NCBI GenBank assembly: GCA_949285835.1
Contig: CASEAR010000020.1
Location: 1 to 42,126, forward strand
DNA from: an uncultured Verrucomicrobiota bacterium
GTDB taxonomy: Bacteria; Verrucomicrobiota; Kiritimatiellia; RFP12; UBA3636
DNA length: 42,126 nucleotides
Direction: 5' to 3'
Shown: positions 25,197 to 33,423 of the stretch, piece by piece
Layout of the letters: every line of letters starts with the position of its first letter
Numbering within the stretch: position 1 is the first letter of the stretch
Notes under the pieces: model-generated
What the model was told of the DNA's origin: nothing
Seen by the model: only the letters and a program-made list of their open reading frames with translations
The model's database searches: none
Translations under genes and position numbers: made by a program

Positions 25197-26084
25197 TCAC
25201 ACCTCGACTCCGAGCAGCTCGCTTACCACGTATCCGATGCCAAAAGATACAGCTGCAACGCTGAAACTTATGACGGTCATTTCGCGGAAGCGTTTTTTGA
25301 AAGAAAGATTTCTGGCGACGGAGATATACCACGTAAACGCGGTTATAATCAGGAGGACAAAGAAAAGCATCACGGCAAGAGCCGCGAATGCCATACTGCG
25401 CGGCATTATGAGGTACGGTGCGACAAGCACGGCCACGGTGATTATGTATATCCCCCCGGTATGGAGACAGGATTTGAACGCGTCTTTCCCGCCTTCGGCT
25501 TTAGCGGACAGATATTCTCCAGACGCCATGGAGAGGGATGCGGAAATGCCGGTGACGAGTCCGGATAGTGCCACAAGCCGGGTATCTTGAAGCGCGAGGG
25601 TCAGGCCGGCAAGCGTTCCTGTGAGCTCGACCAGCGCGTCGCTGAGCCCAAGCACCATTGATCCGACGTATTTCAGGCGCTCCTCGTCCAGCATCTCCAG
25701 AAGCTCCGATTCGTGCTTCTTTTCATCTTCCGAGATTGCTGCGGCTTCGGGTACTTCGCTGCAGAGCTGCGAGTATGCGCCGGCCGCTGCGGATTCGCCG
25801 TTTTCCATAAGCTTCAGTACGAAGGTGAAGCCCAGCATACGGGCGAGCAGGACGAGAACTGCCGCCCGGAATTTGTCGGGCCGTACGCTGCTGCCAGTAA
25901 TTGACTCCCAGATTCCGGCGTGTTTGCGTTCCTCCTGAGCGCATTTGATGAGGACGCTTTTGTTGTGTTCGTCCGTCAAATGAGCCGCGATTCCCTCATA
26001 CACCAGGGCCTCGGTGAGCTCGTTCCTCTGCATTGAGATGAGCTTCCGCATCGTGGGCGCGGAGATTCCTTCACGTTTTTTCAT
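25197..26084 (-). CDS. MbfA-like protein: ferritin-like domain fused to VIT/CCC1 membrane transporter
   Basis: A 295-residue protein in two parts. Residues 1-about 135 form a ferritin/rubrerythrin-like helical domain with likely metal ligands, notably EERKH (E51/E52, H55) and EKKHE (E121, H124). From about 138 a VIT1/CCC1-type domain follows, VGSMVLGLSDALVELTGTLAGLTLAL and SMASGEYLSAKAE, with several membrane helices at the C-terminus. This arrangement equals MbfA, an inner-membrane iron (or manganese) exporter in alphaproteobacteria; metal export here is inferred from the family. The start at 26084 is an ATG followed by two Lys codons; no normal ribosome site is present, and a G-rich tandem repeat lies 20-50 bases upstream. 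Confidence 0.87.
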   Translation of the reverse strand: MKKREGISAPTMRKLISMQRNELTEALVYEGIAAHLTDEHNKSVLIKCAQEERKHAGIWESITGSSVRPDKFRAAVLVLLARMLGFTFVLKLMENGESAAAGAYSQLCSEVPEAAAISEDEKKHESELLEMLDEERLKYVGSMVLGLSDALVELTGTLAGLTLALQDTRLVALSGLVTGISASLSMASGEYLSAKAEGGKDAFKSCLHTGGIYIITVAVLVAPYLIMPRSMAFAALAVMLFFVLLIITAFTWYISVARNLSFKKRFREMTVISFSVAAVSFGIGYVVSELLGVEV

Positions 26085-26103
26085 CGTATAGACTCGAATC
26101 TGT

Positions 26104-26134
26104 CCCGTCCCCCGGTTCCCGTCCCCCGGTTCCC
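26104..26134 (-). repeat. G-rich tandem repeat, G-quadruplex-type motif before the MbfA-like gene
   Basis: Two perfect tandem copies of a 14-base unit (26107-26134) plus a flanking run. Read on the minus strand, the coding strand of the downstream gene, it has five runs of 3-5 G separated by AACC, AC, AACC and AC. That satisfies the usual G-quadruplex rule. It ends 19 bases before the ATG at 26084. Confidence 0.8.
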
Positions 26135-26165
26135 GGCTCCGACGTGCCGGAATCGGACGGCGTGT

Positions 26166-28262
26166 TTACACGGTAGCTTTTATGACGAGCGACGAGAATC
26201 CGGTTTTCCCGCGCTCCACCATGATTCCGGCTCCTCCGCCGTAGAAAGTGTCGTTACCAACCGAAAGCATTTCAACACCGTCCACACTTATTGAGATTCT
26301 TCCGCCGGAATTGACAGCGAGGTATTTGTGAAATTCGTTGTCTCCGGGCGCGAACGGTATTTCCGCCAGAATTTTTTCGCCGTACTTGTTTCGGATGACG
26401 GAAATCCTGTCGTGCGTGATGCATACGAGGATGTGCCGGCGCAGTCCCTGATAGTTAAGAATTATGCCGGCCCTGTCGGCGGCATGTATAAACATGTCGC
26501 ATTCGACGCTCTGCGTGCGCCAGCGGCGGCTGCCTGTAACCAGCACCCCAGAGGTTTCGTCGGAGCCTATGACCGTGACGCTCCTTCCGCGGTGAATCGC
26601 TTCGGGAATGATCCGGTCGAGAGAAGATATCCATCCGCGCACATTTTTCGGTCCATCTGCGGTGAGCCTGTTGTCTTCTCCTGCGGAAACGTACGCGTTG
26701 CCGACAAAATCAACGCTGTCGATGAGGAGCTTTCCGGAAGTCCCCGGCGCCGTCTCAAATCCGAAAGCCGCCGCGCTGCCCGTGTACACCGGAATCTCCC
26801 AGGAACGCGTCTCGTACGTTTTTGCGTCGATGTCCATCCACTGAGACTCAATTTTGTCTCCGGAGTCGAGACGGAGGAACATTCTCACTCGGCATGAACC
26901 CTCCGCGGCTGAGAGAGCAGCCTTTGCGGACAAGCATGGGTGCACGAGCGGGACGCATGCGCACCGGTATGCGGAGCGCTCCGCGCCGTCTCCCGCCCCG
27001 ACCGGGGTTTCCACGCCGTTGACTGCGCCGTTTTCTCCGCGGTACGAGAGTTCGAGACAGCGCTCTCCGGAGAGCCAGCCGGGCGCGCAGATGTTGCGAA
27101 CGGAGGCGGACGGTCCGAAAGCCATGTAGCCGTGCATTGCGCCGGGCTGTTCGAAATGATGCATCGCGCCGTCCTTTTTCTCTGCGGCGTCCGGACATGC
27201 GCAGATTTTTCTGCCGATGGCCTCCACATATTCCGCGAGCCGGAGCACGTCGGTGACGCAGTCGCAGCCGTCGGCGGACGGGATCAGGACCCTGTCCGCG
27301 AAAGGCGCTCTGAAATCGTACGGCGAAGAGTCGATGCCTTCGAGGCTGTTGAGCACACCGAGCAAGCTGCCCACATTGCCCGCGTTGCAGTCGGTGTCCC
27401 ATCCCGCCGTGCACGCTATTTCGAGCGATTTGCGGAAATCTCCGCCTCCGCAGGCCCATGCCATGACCATGACGGCGTGGTTCGGCACCACGTGGCATCC
27501 GCCTCCCCATTTGTCGTAGCCGTACTTTTCGCGGATGCGGCCGAACACCTGTTTCCAGTCTCCGTCCGCCTGGGCGCTCCACTCGCGCACGTCTTCATGC
27601 ACCTGCGCGATCACGGAATTTTCCGGGATGTACATGACCGCCTTGTCGAGAAGCGAATCGACGGAGCCGCCGTCGAAAGCCATGGCTATCATGGCTGCCA
27701 CGACGCGCGCCGCATTGACCGCTTCGCCGTCGTGCGATACCCGCGCCGATTTTTCTGCGAGAGCGGCTGCAAGCGCCGGACGCCCCGGAGCAACCATGCC
27801 GAATGCGTCAATGAAAATCTGCGCTCCGATTTGCTCCGACACTTCCTTAGTGTTCAAATCTGCGCATCCGCTTACGGGCGCTTTGTAGCCGTTTTTAAGC
27901 CGCAGGAATGCGGTATGCTCCGTGGAAATTCCCATTCCGCCCCACCACAGGATAGACTGCCCTTCAATCATGCAGTTGAGCCAGTTCTCTCCGTAAAGCT
28001 CCTGCGGCGTGTGCTCATAAAATCCGGAGTCGCCGAGGATCCTTACAAAGGCAGCCGTGCCCGATATATCGTCGTCGGGAACTACGACCGGGCTCGTTGT
28101 CCCGTCGTTCAGATACCGGTCCACTTTTCCCCAGCGTTTTTCGATTTCTTCGTTGGTAAGCCCCTCTACCGGCCGTCCCATATAGACGCCTATGACCTTC
28201 CCGAGGAGTCCGGCATATACGCGGGTTCCGTAATCTTCCGGAATTTTTACGTCGGGTTTCAT
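26166..28262 (-). CDS. ADP-ribosylglycohydrolase-family protein with C-terminal beta-rich domains
   Basis: Residues about 10-375 match the ADP-ribosylglycohydrolase (DraG/ARH) fold: AGLLGKVIGVYMGRPVEG near 17-34, the first metal site DDDISGT at 63-69, a WWGGMGISTEHTAF segment, and the second metal site GWDTDCNAGNVGS at 287-299. These motifs bind two metal ions that assist cleavage of an N-glycosidic bond. Residues about 400-698 are unlike DraG and appear beta-rich, with two likely carbohydrate-binding/LamG-type units; the last covers about 575-698. No signal peptide is seen. Similar long proteins in this group of bacteria may act on nucleosides or glycosides rather than ADP-ribosylated proteins; the substrate is unknown. 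GGAG lies about 10 bases before the ATG at 28262. Confidence 0.82.
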   Translation of the reverse strand: MKPDVKIPEDYGTRVYAGLLGKVIGVYMGRPVEGLTNEEIEKRWGKVDRYLNDGTTSPVVVPDDDISGTAAFVRILGDSGFYEHTPQELYGENWLNCMIEGQSILWWGGMGISTEHTAFLRLKNGYKAPVSGCADLNTKEVSEQIGAQIFIDAFGMVAPGRPALAAALAEKSARVSHDGEAVNAARVVAAMIAMAFDGGSVDSLLDKAVMYIPENSVIAQVHEDVREWSAQADGDWKQVFGRIREKYGYDKWGGGCHVVPNHAVMVMAWACGGGDFRKSLEIACTAGWDTDCNAGNVGSLLGVLNSLEGIDSSPYDFRAPFADRVLIPSADGCDCVTDVLRLAEYVEAIGRKICACPDAAEKKDGAMHHFEQPGAMHGYMAFGPSASVRNICAPGWLSGERCLELSYRGENGAVNGVETPVGAGDGAERSAYRCACVPLVHPCLSAKAALSAAEGSCRVRMFLRLDSGDKIESQWMDIDAKTYETRSWEIPVYTGSAAAFGFETAPGTSGKLLIDSVDFVGNAYVSAGEDNRLTADGPKNVRGWISSLDRIIPEAIHRGRSVTVIGSDETSGVLVTGSRRWRTQSVECDMFIHAADRAGIILNYQGLRRHILVCITHDRISVIRNKYGEKILAEIPFAPGDNEFHKYLAVNSGGRISISVDGVEMLSVGNDTFYGGGAGIMVERGKTGFSSLVIKATV

Positions 28263-28325
28263 TTGTTTTCAGCTCCGTATACGTGTTTTTTCCGCCGAAC
28301 GACAATGCGTCAGATGCGGGGTTAA

Positions 28326-28354
28326 ATTGTATTTCAGGGGGCATTTGCGGTCAA
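28326..28354 (-). promoter_or_regulatory. Promoter of the ADP-ribosylglycohydrolase-like gene
   Basis: Minus-strand TTGACC (28349-28354) and TACAAT (28326-28331), spacer 17 bases. The -35 box overlaps the stop codon of the upstream peptidase gene. The leader would be about 57 bases. Confidence 0.6.
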
Positions 28355-29184
28355 GGCCGCTTTTTCTGCCTGTTCGTCCTGTTTTTTCCGGGCGGCTGTC
28401 CCGGATCGGACGCCAGCCCCTGCATGGAATGGAGGGAAAGGGTTATGGCCGCGGCGTCGCGCGTGTCCATTTTTTTTGATTCGTGGCCCGGTCCCCACGG
28501 ATCCGCGTATATGACTTCATCTGTGCGGGGGTTGAATCCGGTTATAAGCCGTATGTGCCCGCCGCGCACTCCTGTGCCGAGGCCGGGTTCGTATTTGACG
28601 CCCAGGACGACGCCCCATATCAGCGGTCTGCCGTCGAGGATTGACTTACGAATTTCCTTTCGGAACTTGATTAGATCCGTCCAGGATACGCATTTGCGCA
28701 GTATGCGTATGTCGGCGCTGCTGAAGATTTCCCCCGCGTCCGGCGCCGCCTGAGTGGCGTCCGGCAGAGTCAGCCTGCCTGCCGTGGTGCGCGAAGCTAT
28801 GCGGTTGTAGCGCTCGACGGTTTTCCGGTACCGGTTCATGTCGAAGTCGAGAATCGGAATGATGCGGCAGCCCAGCATTTCGGATTCGGCGTTTATATTT
28901 GCGAACAGCCTGCGCATATCCGTGCCCGAAGCTCTGCTGCTGTTCCCTATGCCGGCCACGAGCGACTGGCCGATGTCGACTCCGTGGTACTTCATGAGCA
29001 TAGCTACGGCTGCGGGCGCGCAGAATCCCTGCCCATCCTGTTCTATCATCGGGATCCCGGTGATCTGCACGTTGCCGCTGTCGGATTCCGAGATCGCCGC
29101 TGCAGAGCGCTCCGGCGCGGCCGCGGCCAGAATCGCCGCGGCCGTCAGGCAAGGCCGCAGAACCATGTTCAGGAGTCGGGTCAC
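28351..29184 (-). CDS. Exported C39-like cysteine peptidase family protein
   Basis: A 277-residue protein starting at GTG 29184, chosen because GGAG stands 6 bases before it and the resulting N-terminus is a signal peptide (MTRLL..., hydrophobic Ala-rich core to about residue 30). An internal ATG at 29166 is an alternative. The mature part has a papain-like pattern of the peptidase C39 family: IPMIEQDGQGFCAPAAVAM with Cys55, then VRGGHIRLITGF with His210 and VIYADPWG with Asp228 as the triad. It probably acts in the periplasm or outside the cell; the substrate is unknown. It begins 2 bases after the fkp stop and is the last gene of that operon. A Lys/Arg-rich tail ends the protein. Confidence 0.78.
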   Translation of the reverse strand: MTRLLNMVLRPCLTAAAILAAAAPERSAAAISESDSGNVQITGIPMIEQDGQGFCAPAAVAMLMKYHGVDIGQSLVAGIGNSSRASGTDMRRLFANINAESEMLGCRIIPILDFDMNRYRKTVERYNRIASRTTAGRLTLPDATQAAPDAGEIFSSADIRILRKCVSWTDLIKFRKEIRKSILDGRPLIWGVVLGVKYEPGLGTGVRGGHIRLITGFNPRTDEVIYADPWGPGHESKKMDTRDAAAITLSLHSMQGLASDPGQPPGKNRTNRQKKRP

Positions 29185-29186
29185 GG

Positions 29187-32093
29187 TCAGCTCCGGGTTA
29201 TCTGAAGCCCCGTGTGGGAAATGCTCATGTCCACGAACCTGGCCCTGATGTTTCCGGGGTTGGACATAAGCGTATCCCTGATTCCGGCGGCGGACTGCGC
29301 GTCCCTTGCTATTATGAGCATGTATCCGCCGCCGCCGGCTCCGAGGAGTTTGGCGGCCGGCCTGTACACGGATATTGCTGACATGATTTCGGCTATGGGT
29401 GGGGAGCATGTGCCGGCGTCGAGTTCGTTGTTTAGCTGCCAGCTCCGCTTTATCCCTTCCATGAACTTCGCGGAATCGTTGCGCAGGGCGGCGTCGGCTA
29501 TGAAATCAGCGTTTGCGGCGATGTCGGAAATGACGGACACGGTCGAGCTGTCGTTCAGGAATATGTTTCTGACAATTTCTCCCAGAATATTGCGCGCCAC
29601 CCGTGTTATGCCGGTGTAGTAGAGCAGCGCCCGGCCGGAGGCTACGGCCTCCTGCAGCACCGTCTGCGGCAGCCAGCGTATGTCCGGCATCTGGGAGATG
29701 TCCGGTCTTGTGGAGATGATTTTCAGTCCGGGCGTGATTCCGCCTATCTGATCCTGCCATCCTCCTCCGGAAGTGAGTATCTGCTCGAGTACGGAAGTTC
29801 TGGCGAAAATGTCGTTGTGCGACCAGTTGAGGGAGCACATTTCGCCGAGCACACCGAGTATTGTAGCGGCAAGGATGCTGCTGGTGCCCAGTCCGGATCC
29901 TTTGGGTATGGCGGCAAGCATTGACAGCTCTATGCCTCCGCCGAATCCGTGCTCCAGCTGTCTGCGCAGGGAGGAATCTCCGCCGGAAGCGTTGAACGCG
30001 GGATCGAATCCGGCAAGCCTGAGCGCTGCCCTCGCTATGCTGAACCCTCCGAGCGCGGAGGGCTTGGTCAATTCTTCGTAGTCAGAAATTGTTTCTGAAA
30101 TGCCGAGGTCTATGCTGTGCAGCACAATATGCGGCTGGGGGCAGATTCTGGCAAAAGTCTGCACGGGCGGCTGCCCGTTGAGATCCACCGCGACATTTAC
30201 AACCCTGCCGCCGTGTTCCAGACAGTACGGCGGCGTGTCCGACCAGCCGCCCGCGAGATCGAGTCGCGCGGGGGATCTGCCCCAGATGATCTGGTCGTCC
30301 AGAAGGCTGCGCGAAGGGCTTACCGGCCGGAGCGCGATTTCGTCGGTCATCAGCCTGCGGAGCATACGGAACGGCGCGTCGCCGGATTCTCCGAACTTCA
30401 CGGCACGGAACATAGCCGCATGAACACCGGAAAGAGAAGGCCTCCGGGCTTCGCTTTCGCGTCCGAATTCGTCCGGAGGCACGGCTGAGCCCGCAGCCAG
30501 ATCGGTCAGATCCGTCTCTGAGAAAAGTGCGTTCCACCCGGAATGCGTCATTTCCCGCAGGCTCCGGCCGATCAGGCCGCGTCTGCGTTCTATGCGCGCT
30601 CCGACATCGGCGCAGAGCAGCAATTCCTCAGCTGAAACGCGCTTCGATTCGAGCCATTTACGGCGCAGTCCGTCGCCTTCTCCGCCTTCCGGTGCGAAAA
30701 TCATCCAGCGAATGATGTCTTCGGCGTTTTCCGGACTTTCGGCGACGGGGAACAGCCGGGCCTTCTGAATGTCTCCGCAGAAGCCGAACTCATCCATGCC
30801 GATGCCGCGCGCGGCGAACCACTCCGGGGCCGGGCTCCCCATCCACAGCGTGCTTTCGGAGCGGATGTCGCCTTTGAACAGGTCGTCAAACCCGTACGGT
30901 CTGAGCGCGAAGCCGCCGCCGCGCACGTCTATGCAGTCAAGGCAGACGCCTTCGGGCAGCTCTATCGAGAGGGAATTGTGTGGGAACCCCGTCACGACAT
31001 TGCGTCCGGCGAGCTTCCAGGAGGCTGGGACGCAGGAATTTTCGATCCATATGTGGCTGGCGGGCTCTGCTTCGAAATGTGAATTCAGTATTATCGTGTT
31101 TCTGGCTTCCGAAGCTCCTGCGTGTCCGAAAGACCGCCGCGCTTCGGCGGGGTGGGAAAGCTGCGCTACGGAATCCATGATGCTTCTGTTCGTGCCGAAA
31201 TGGAAAAATTTGGCCGAGGTGAGGGGCAGCACCGCGCAGGAAAGCCGGTTTATCTCCTGATCTAAGTCCACGGGCGAAGATCCGAGTGCCTGTCCGAACC
31301 TGTCGAAAAGCTCGTATGCGCGCGGCATTCCGCCGTCGAAATCCATGGTCTGGGGGTTCCATCCGCATTTGCGCATCAGCACAGAAGCGGCGGCGGCGCT
31401 GAAAAACCACACGCCTGTATCGAGGAAGTACGTGTGCTTTGCGGCGAGGCGTGATATTTCCTCCGGCGGCGGCTTCTGGAGGAAGAACGAGAGTGCGCCC
31501 GGATTATCCGCAGGGCAGAACATCACGCCGTGATTGGAAGCTTCCTCCGGCGCGGCCGCTATGCCGGCTATGAGCACATCAACCTGCGGGAATACGGGCA
31601 TGCAGCCCTCCGCCCGCACGAGCGCGTCCCCGCATGTCACTATCATGCGGTAGGACGGCGGCGCATGGCGCGCCATGCGCCCGTATTCGAGCTTCTGCAG
31701 GTCGAGGAGGCGCTGGTCGATTTTCTGTCCGGACAGCGTGTCCATACGCGGGATCGGAAGCAGCGGCTTGCCTTCGGCGGCGTACGCCGGCAGTCTGCGG
31801 CTCTGGCCGCTCCCGTGGATTATGAGTTTTACGGATGAGGACAGCCACGCATTGAACGTCATATCCGCCCCGCGGGAGCATGAATCCCTCCACGCTCCTG
31901 CGAGGAGGCATGCTGTGCCTCCGCCCGAACCGAGCTGCGTGCCGGGCGGGTCGGACGCGTGATACGCCGCCGCGTATGCGCCCTGTTCGAGCGCGGCCGC
32001 CGCCGGCGGGACGGAAATTATTATGTCCGGCGGGGCTTTTGTGCCGCCGGACGCGGGGTATGGCCTCTCAGCGCCGCCAGAAGTCGTCTTCAT
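29187..32093 (-). CDS. fkp: Bifunctional L-fucokinase / L-fucose-1-phosphate guanylyltransferase (Fkp)
   Basis: Fkp phosphorylates L-fucose and couples it to GTP, giving GDP-L-fucose for surface polysaccharides or glycoproteins; the known model is Bacteroides fragilis Fkp. Similarity runs over the whole length. The guanylyltransferase half has QLGSGGGTACLL (about 53-64), GSGQSRRLPAYA..KPLLP (94-113) and the WIENS and RPYGFDDLFKGD segments. The GHMP kinase half starts near 599: WGRSPARLDLAGGWSDTPPY, ATP loop PKGSGLGTSS (about 730-739) and LLGAGGGGY (about 918-926). The 968 residues compare with 949 in B. fragilis. The start is uncertain: ATG 32093, overlapping the upstream gene by 26 bases, is the nearest ATG before the GSGGG motif; its ribosome site is weak. 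Confidence 0.95.
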   Translation of the reverse strand: MKTTSGGAERPYPASGGTKAPPDIIISVPPAAAALEQGAYAAAYHASDPPGTQLGSGGGTACLLAGAWRDSCSRGADMTFNAWLSSSVKLIIHGSGQSRRLPAYAAEGKPLLPIPRMDTLSGQKIDQRLLDLQKLEYGRMARHAPPSYRMIVTCGDALVRAEGCMPVFPQVDVLIAGIAAAPEEASNHGVMFCPADNPGALSFFLQKPPPEEISRLAAKHTYFLDTGVWFFSAAAASVLMRKCGWNPQTMDFDGGMPRAYELFDRFGQALGSSPVDLDQEINRLSCAVLPLTSAKFFHFGTNRSIMDSVAQLSHPAEARRSFGHAGASEARNTIILNSHFEAEPASHIWIENSCVPASWKLAGRNVVTGFPHNSLSIELPEGVCLDCIDVRGGGFALRPYGFDDLFKGDIRSESTLWMGSPAPEWFAARGIGMDEFGFCGDIQKARLFPVAESPENAEDIIRWMIFAPEGGEGDGLRRKWLESKRVSAEELLLCADVGARIERRRGLIGRSLREMTHSGWNALFSETDLTDLAAGSAVPPDEFGRESEARRPSLSGVHAAMFRAVKFGESGDAPFRMLRRLMTDEIALRPVSPSRSLLDDQIIWGRSPARLDLAGGWSDTPPYCLEHGGRVVNVAVDLNGQPPVQTFARICPQPHIVLHSIDLGISETISDYEELTKPSALGGFSIARAALRLAGFDPAFNASGGDSSLRRQLEHGFGGGIELSMLAAIPKGSGLGTSSILAATILGVLGEMCSLNWSHNDIFARTSVLEQILTSGGGWQDQIGGITPGLKIISTRPDISQMPDIRWLPQTVLQEAVASGRALLYYTGITRVARNILGEIVRNIFLNDSSTVSVISDIAANADFIADAALRNDSAKFMEGIKRSWQLNNELDAGTCSPPIAEIMSAISVYRPAAKLLGAGGGGYMLIIARDAQSAAGIRDTLMSNPGNIRARFVDMSISHTGLQITRS

Positions 32094-32742
32094 CTTCGTC
32101 CAGAAAATCGTCGTTTTCGTCTTCATCTTCATCGTCGAAGAACCCGTCTCCGCCGCGATCAGAGCCTCCGAAGAAATCATCGTCGTCCTGTTCGTCGTCG
32201 GGAGTGTATTCATCGGCTCCGAAACTGCGCCTCGCCTGCGGCACGAAGTCGTTTTCGTTCGTTGAATAATCGTCGAACCCGCTCCCGTACTGCTCGGGGT
32301 TGGGGCCGATGGACAGGGCGTCATACGCCGCCGGATAAAAGACGCGCGGATCGGCGTCCATTATTTCGCCCGTATGGTCTATCTGGAAAATCCAGTCGTC
32401 CACATCGGATTTGAAGCCGTAGAACGTGTGCTTCCTCGCGTTCGGCTTTATTTCGGAGAGCACCTGAATGTCCTCGTACACGTCGTCGTCGATGCTTTCC
32501 TCGTCCTCGGGATCCATGTCCGGCGGTATCATGTCCTGCGAACCTTCTGGAGCCAGCGCTTTGAAGAAGTAGAACGGATATTCGTCATCGAAGGCCACGG
32601 CGTCCTGTATGGCGACGTGCAGGTCGTAGAGATTGGCGTTTTCCGGCACGTCTATGAAACGGACGCACTCTGCGTCGAGCCACGGCCCCGAGACGCACTT
32701 TATTCGCAGCCTGTGTACCTTCTTTGTGTTTGTCGCAGTCAT
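32068..32742 (-). CDS. Plasmid pRiA4b ORF-3-like protein with acidic tail
   Basis: A 224-residue protein. Residues about 8-150 resemble the pRiA4b ORF-3/IS1096-passenger family (RLRIKCVSGPWLDAECVRFIDVPENANLYDLHVAIQDAVAFDDEYPFYFF-type start), whose function is not established. The C-terminal 50 residues are extremely acidic, dominated by runs of Asp and Glu, ending in FWRR. The ATG at 32742 has AAGGA 6-7 bases upstream. It lies 18 bases after ribE and overlaps the proposed fkp start by 26 bases, so it belongs to the ribD-ribE-fkp operon. Despite the family name there is no transposase or other mobile-element gene nearby. Confidence 0.78.
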   Translation of the reverse strand: MTATNTKKVHRLRIKCVSGPWLDAECVRFIDVPENANLYDLHVAIQDAVAFDDEYPFYFFKALAPEGSQDMIPPDMDPEDEESIDDDVYEDIQVLSEIKPNARKHTFYGFKSDVDDWIFQIDHTGEIMDADPRVFYPAAYDALSIGPNPEQYGSGFDDYSTNENDFVPQARRSFGADEYTPDDEQDDDDFFGGSDRGGDGFFDDEDEDENDDFLDEDEDDFWRR

Positions 32743-32760
32743 GATTTTTCCTTCATTTGG

Positions 32761-33423
32761 TTACCGGACCGGGAATCCGGCCGAAGCGAGTTTTTCCAGA
32801 GTAAGACTTCCGGCGCTGTCTTCGCCGTGCCCGGGCTGCATGAATTTCCAGATGTACCGGGCGAGCATGTCTGTTTCTATGTTTACGGGGTCTCCCTCGT
32901 GTTTTGAACCGAGCGACGTTTCGGAAAAAGTCGTGGGTATGATGCAGACCTCGAAATAATCCCCGCCGCATCCGGTGATGGTGAGACTTGTGCCGTCAAC
33001 GGCGACGGAGCCCTTGTGGACGATGAATCTGGCGGTCTCGCGGGGAACGGTTATGCGCAGGGCGGTGTCGCGGCCTTCCCGTCTTATGGACGCTATGCGG
33101 CCTACCGCGTCGACGTGGCCCGCTACTATGTGGCCTCCGAACCGGTCTGTCGGGCGCATGGCCCGTTCGAGGTTGACCGTGGATCCGGGCGGGATGAGCC
33201 CGAGCGTCGTGACGGAATATGTTTCGTCCAGCACATCCGCGGCGAAACCGCCGTCGGATCCCCGCACGAGCGTCAGACACGCTCCGTCTACGGCTATGCT
33301 CTCTCCCGGTCGGTAAGGGTCGTCTTCCCACGGGGAGCAGCAGATTTCCGCCTCGAAGCCCCCGTTTGCTCCGCGCCTGACGCTGTTGAGTATGCCGGTT
33401 TTCTGTACTATTCCTGTGAACAT
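32761..33423 (-). CDS. ribE: Riboflavin synthase, alpha subunit type
   Basis: Riboflavin synthase converts two molecules of 6,7-dimethyl-8-ribityllumazine to riboflavin and a pyrimidine by-product. The 220-residue protein shows the typical duplicated lumazine-binding barrels. The first runs from MFTGIVQKTG through IAVDGACLTL and ERAMRPTDRFGGHIVAGHVDAVG; the second has VAVDGTSLTI and a terminal NIETDMLARYI. The ATG at 33423 is the family start and has AGGA about 8 bases upstream. It lies inside the end of ribD (16-base overlap), so the two are coupled. Longer readings upstream are ribD sequence in another frame. Confidence 0.96.
   Translation of the reverse strand: MFTGIVQKTGILNSVRRGANGGFEAEICCSPWEDDPYRPGESIAVDGACLTLVRGSDGGFAADVLDETYSVTTLGLIPPGSTVNLERAMRPTDRFGGHIVAGHVDAVGRIASIRREGRDTALRITVPRETARFIVHKGSVAVDGTSLTITGCGGDYFEVCIIPTTFSETSLGSKHEGDPVNIETDMLARYIWKFMQPGHGEDSAGSLTLEKLASAGFPVR

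Noticed and set aside
26940..28325. A 461-codon open frame on the plus strand opposite the ADP-ribosylglycohydrolase-like gene
   Set aside because: No recognisable domain, no ribosome site, and the minus-strand gene has clear catalytic motifs over the same bases.
32068..32742. Remnant of a mobile element, because the family name comes from a plasmid and IS1096
   Set aside because: No transposase, terminal repeats or target-site duplication nearby; the gene sits inside an operon with housekeeping genes.
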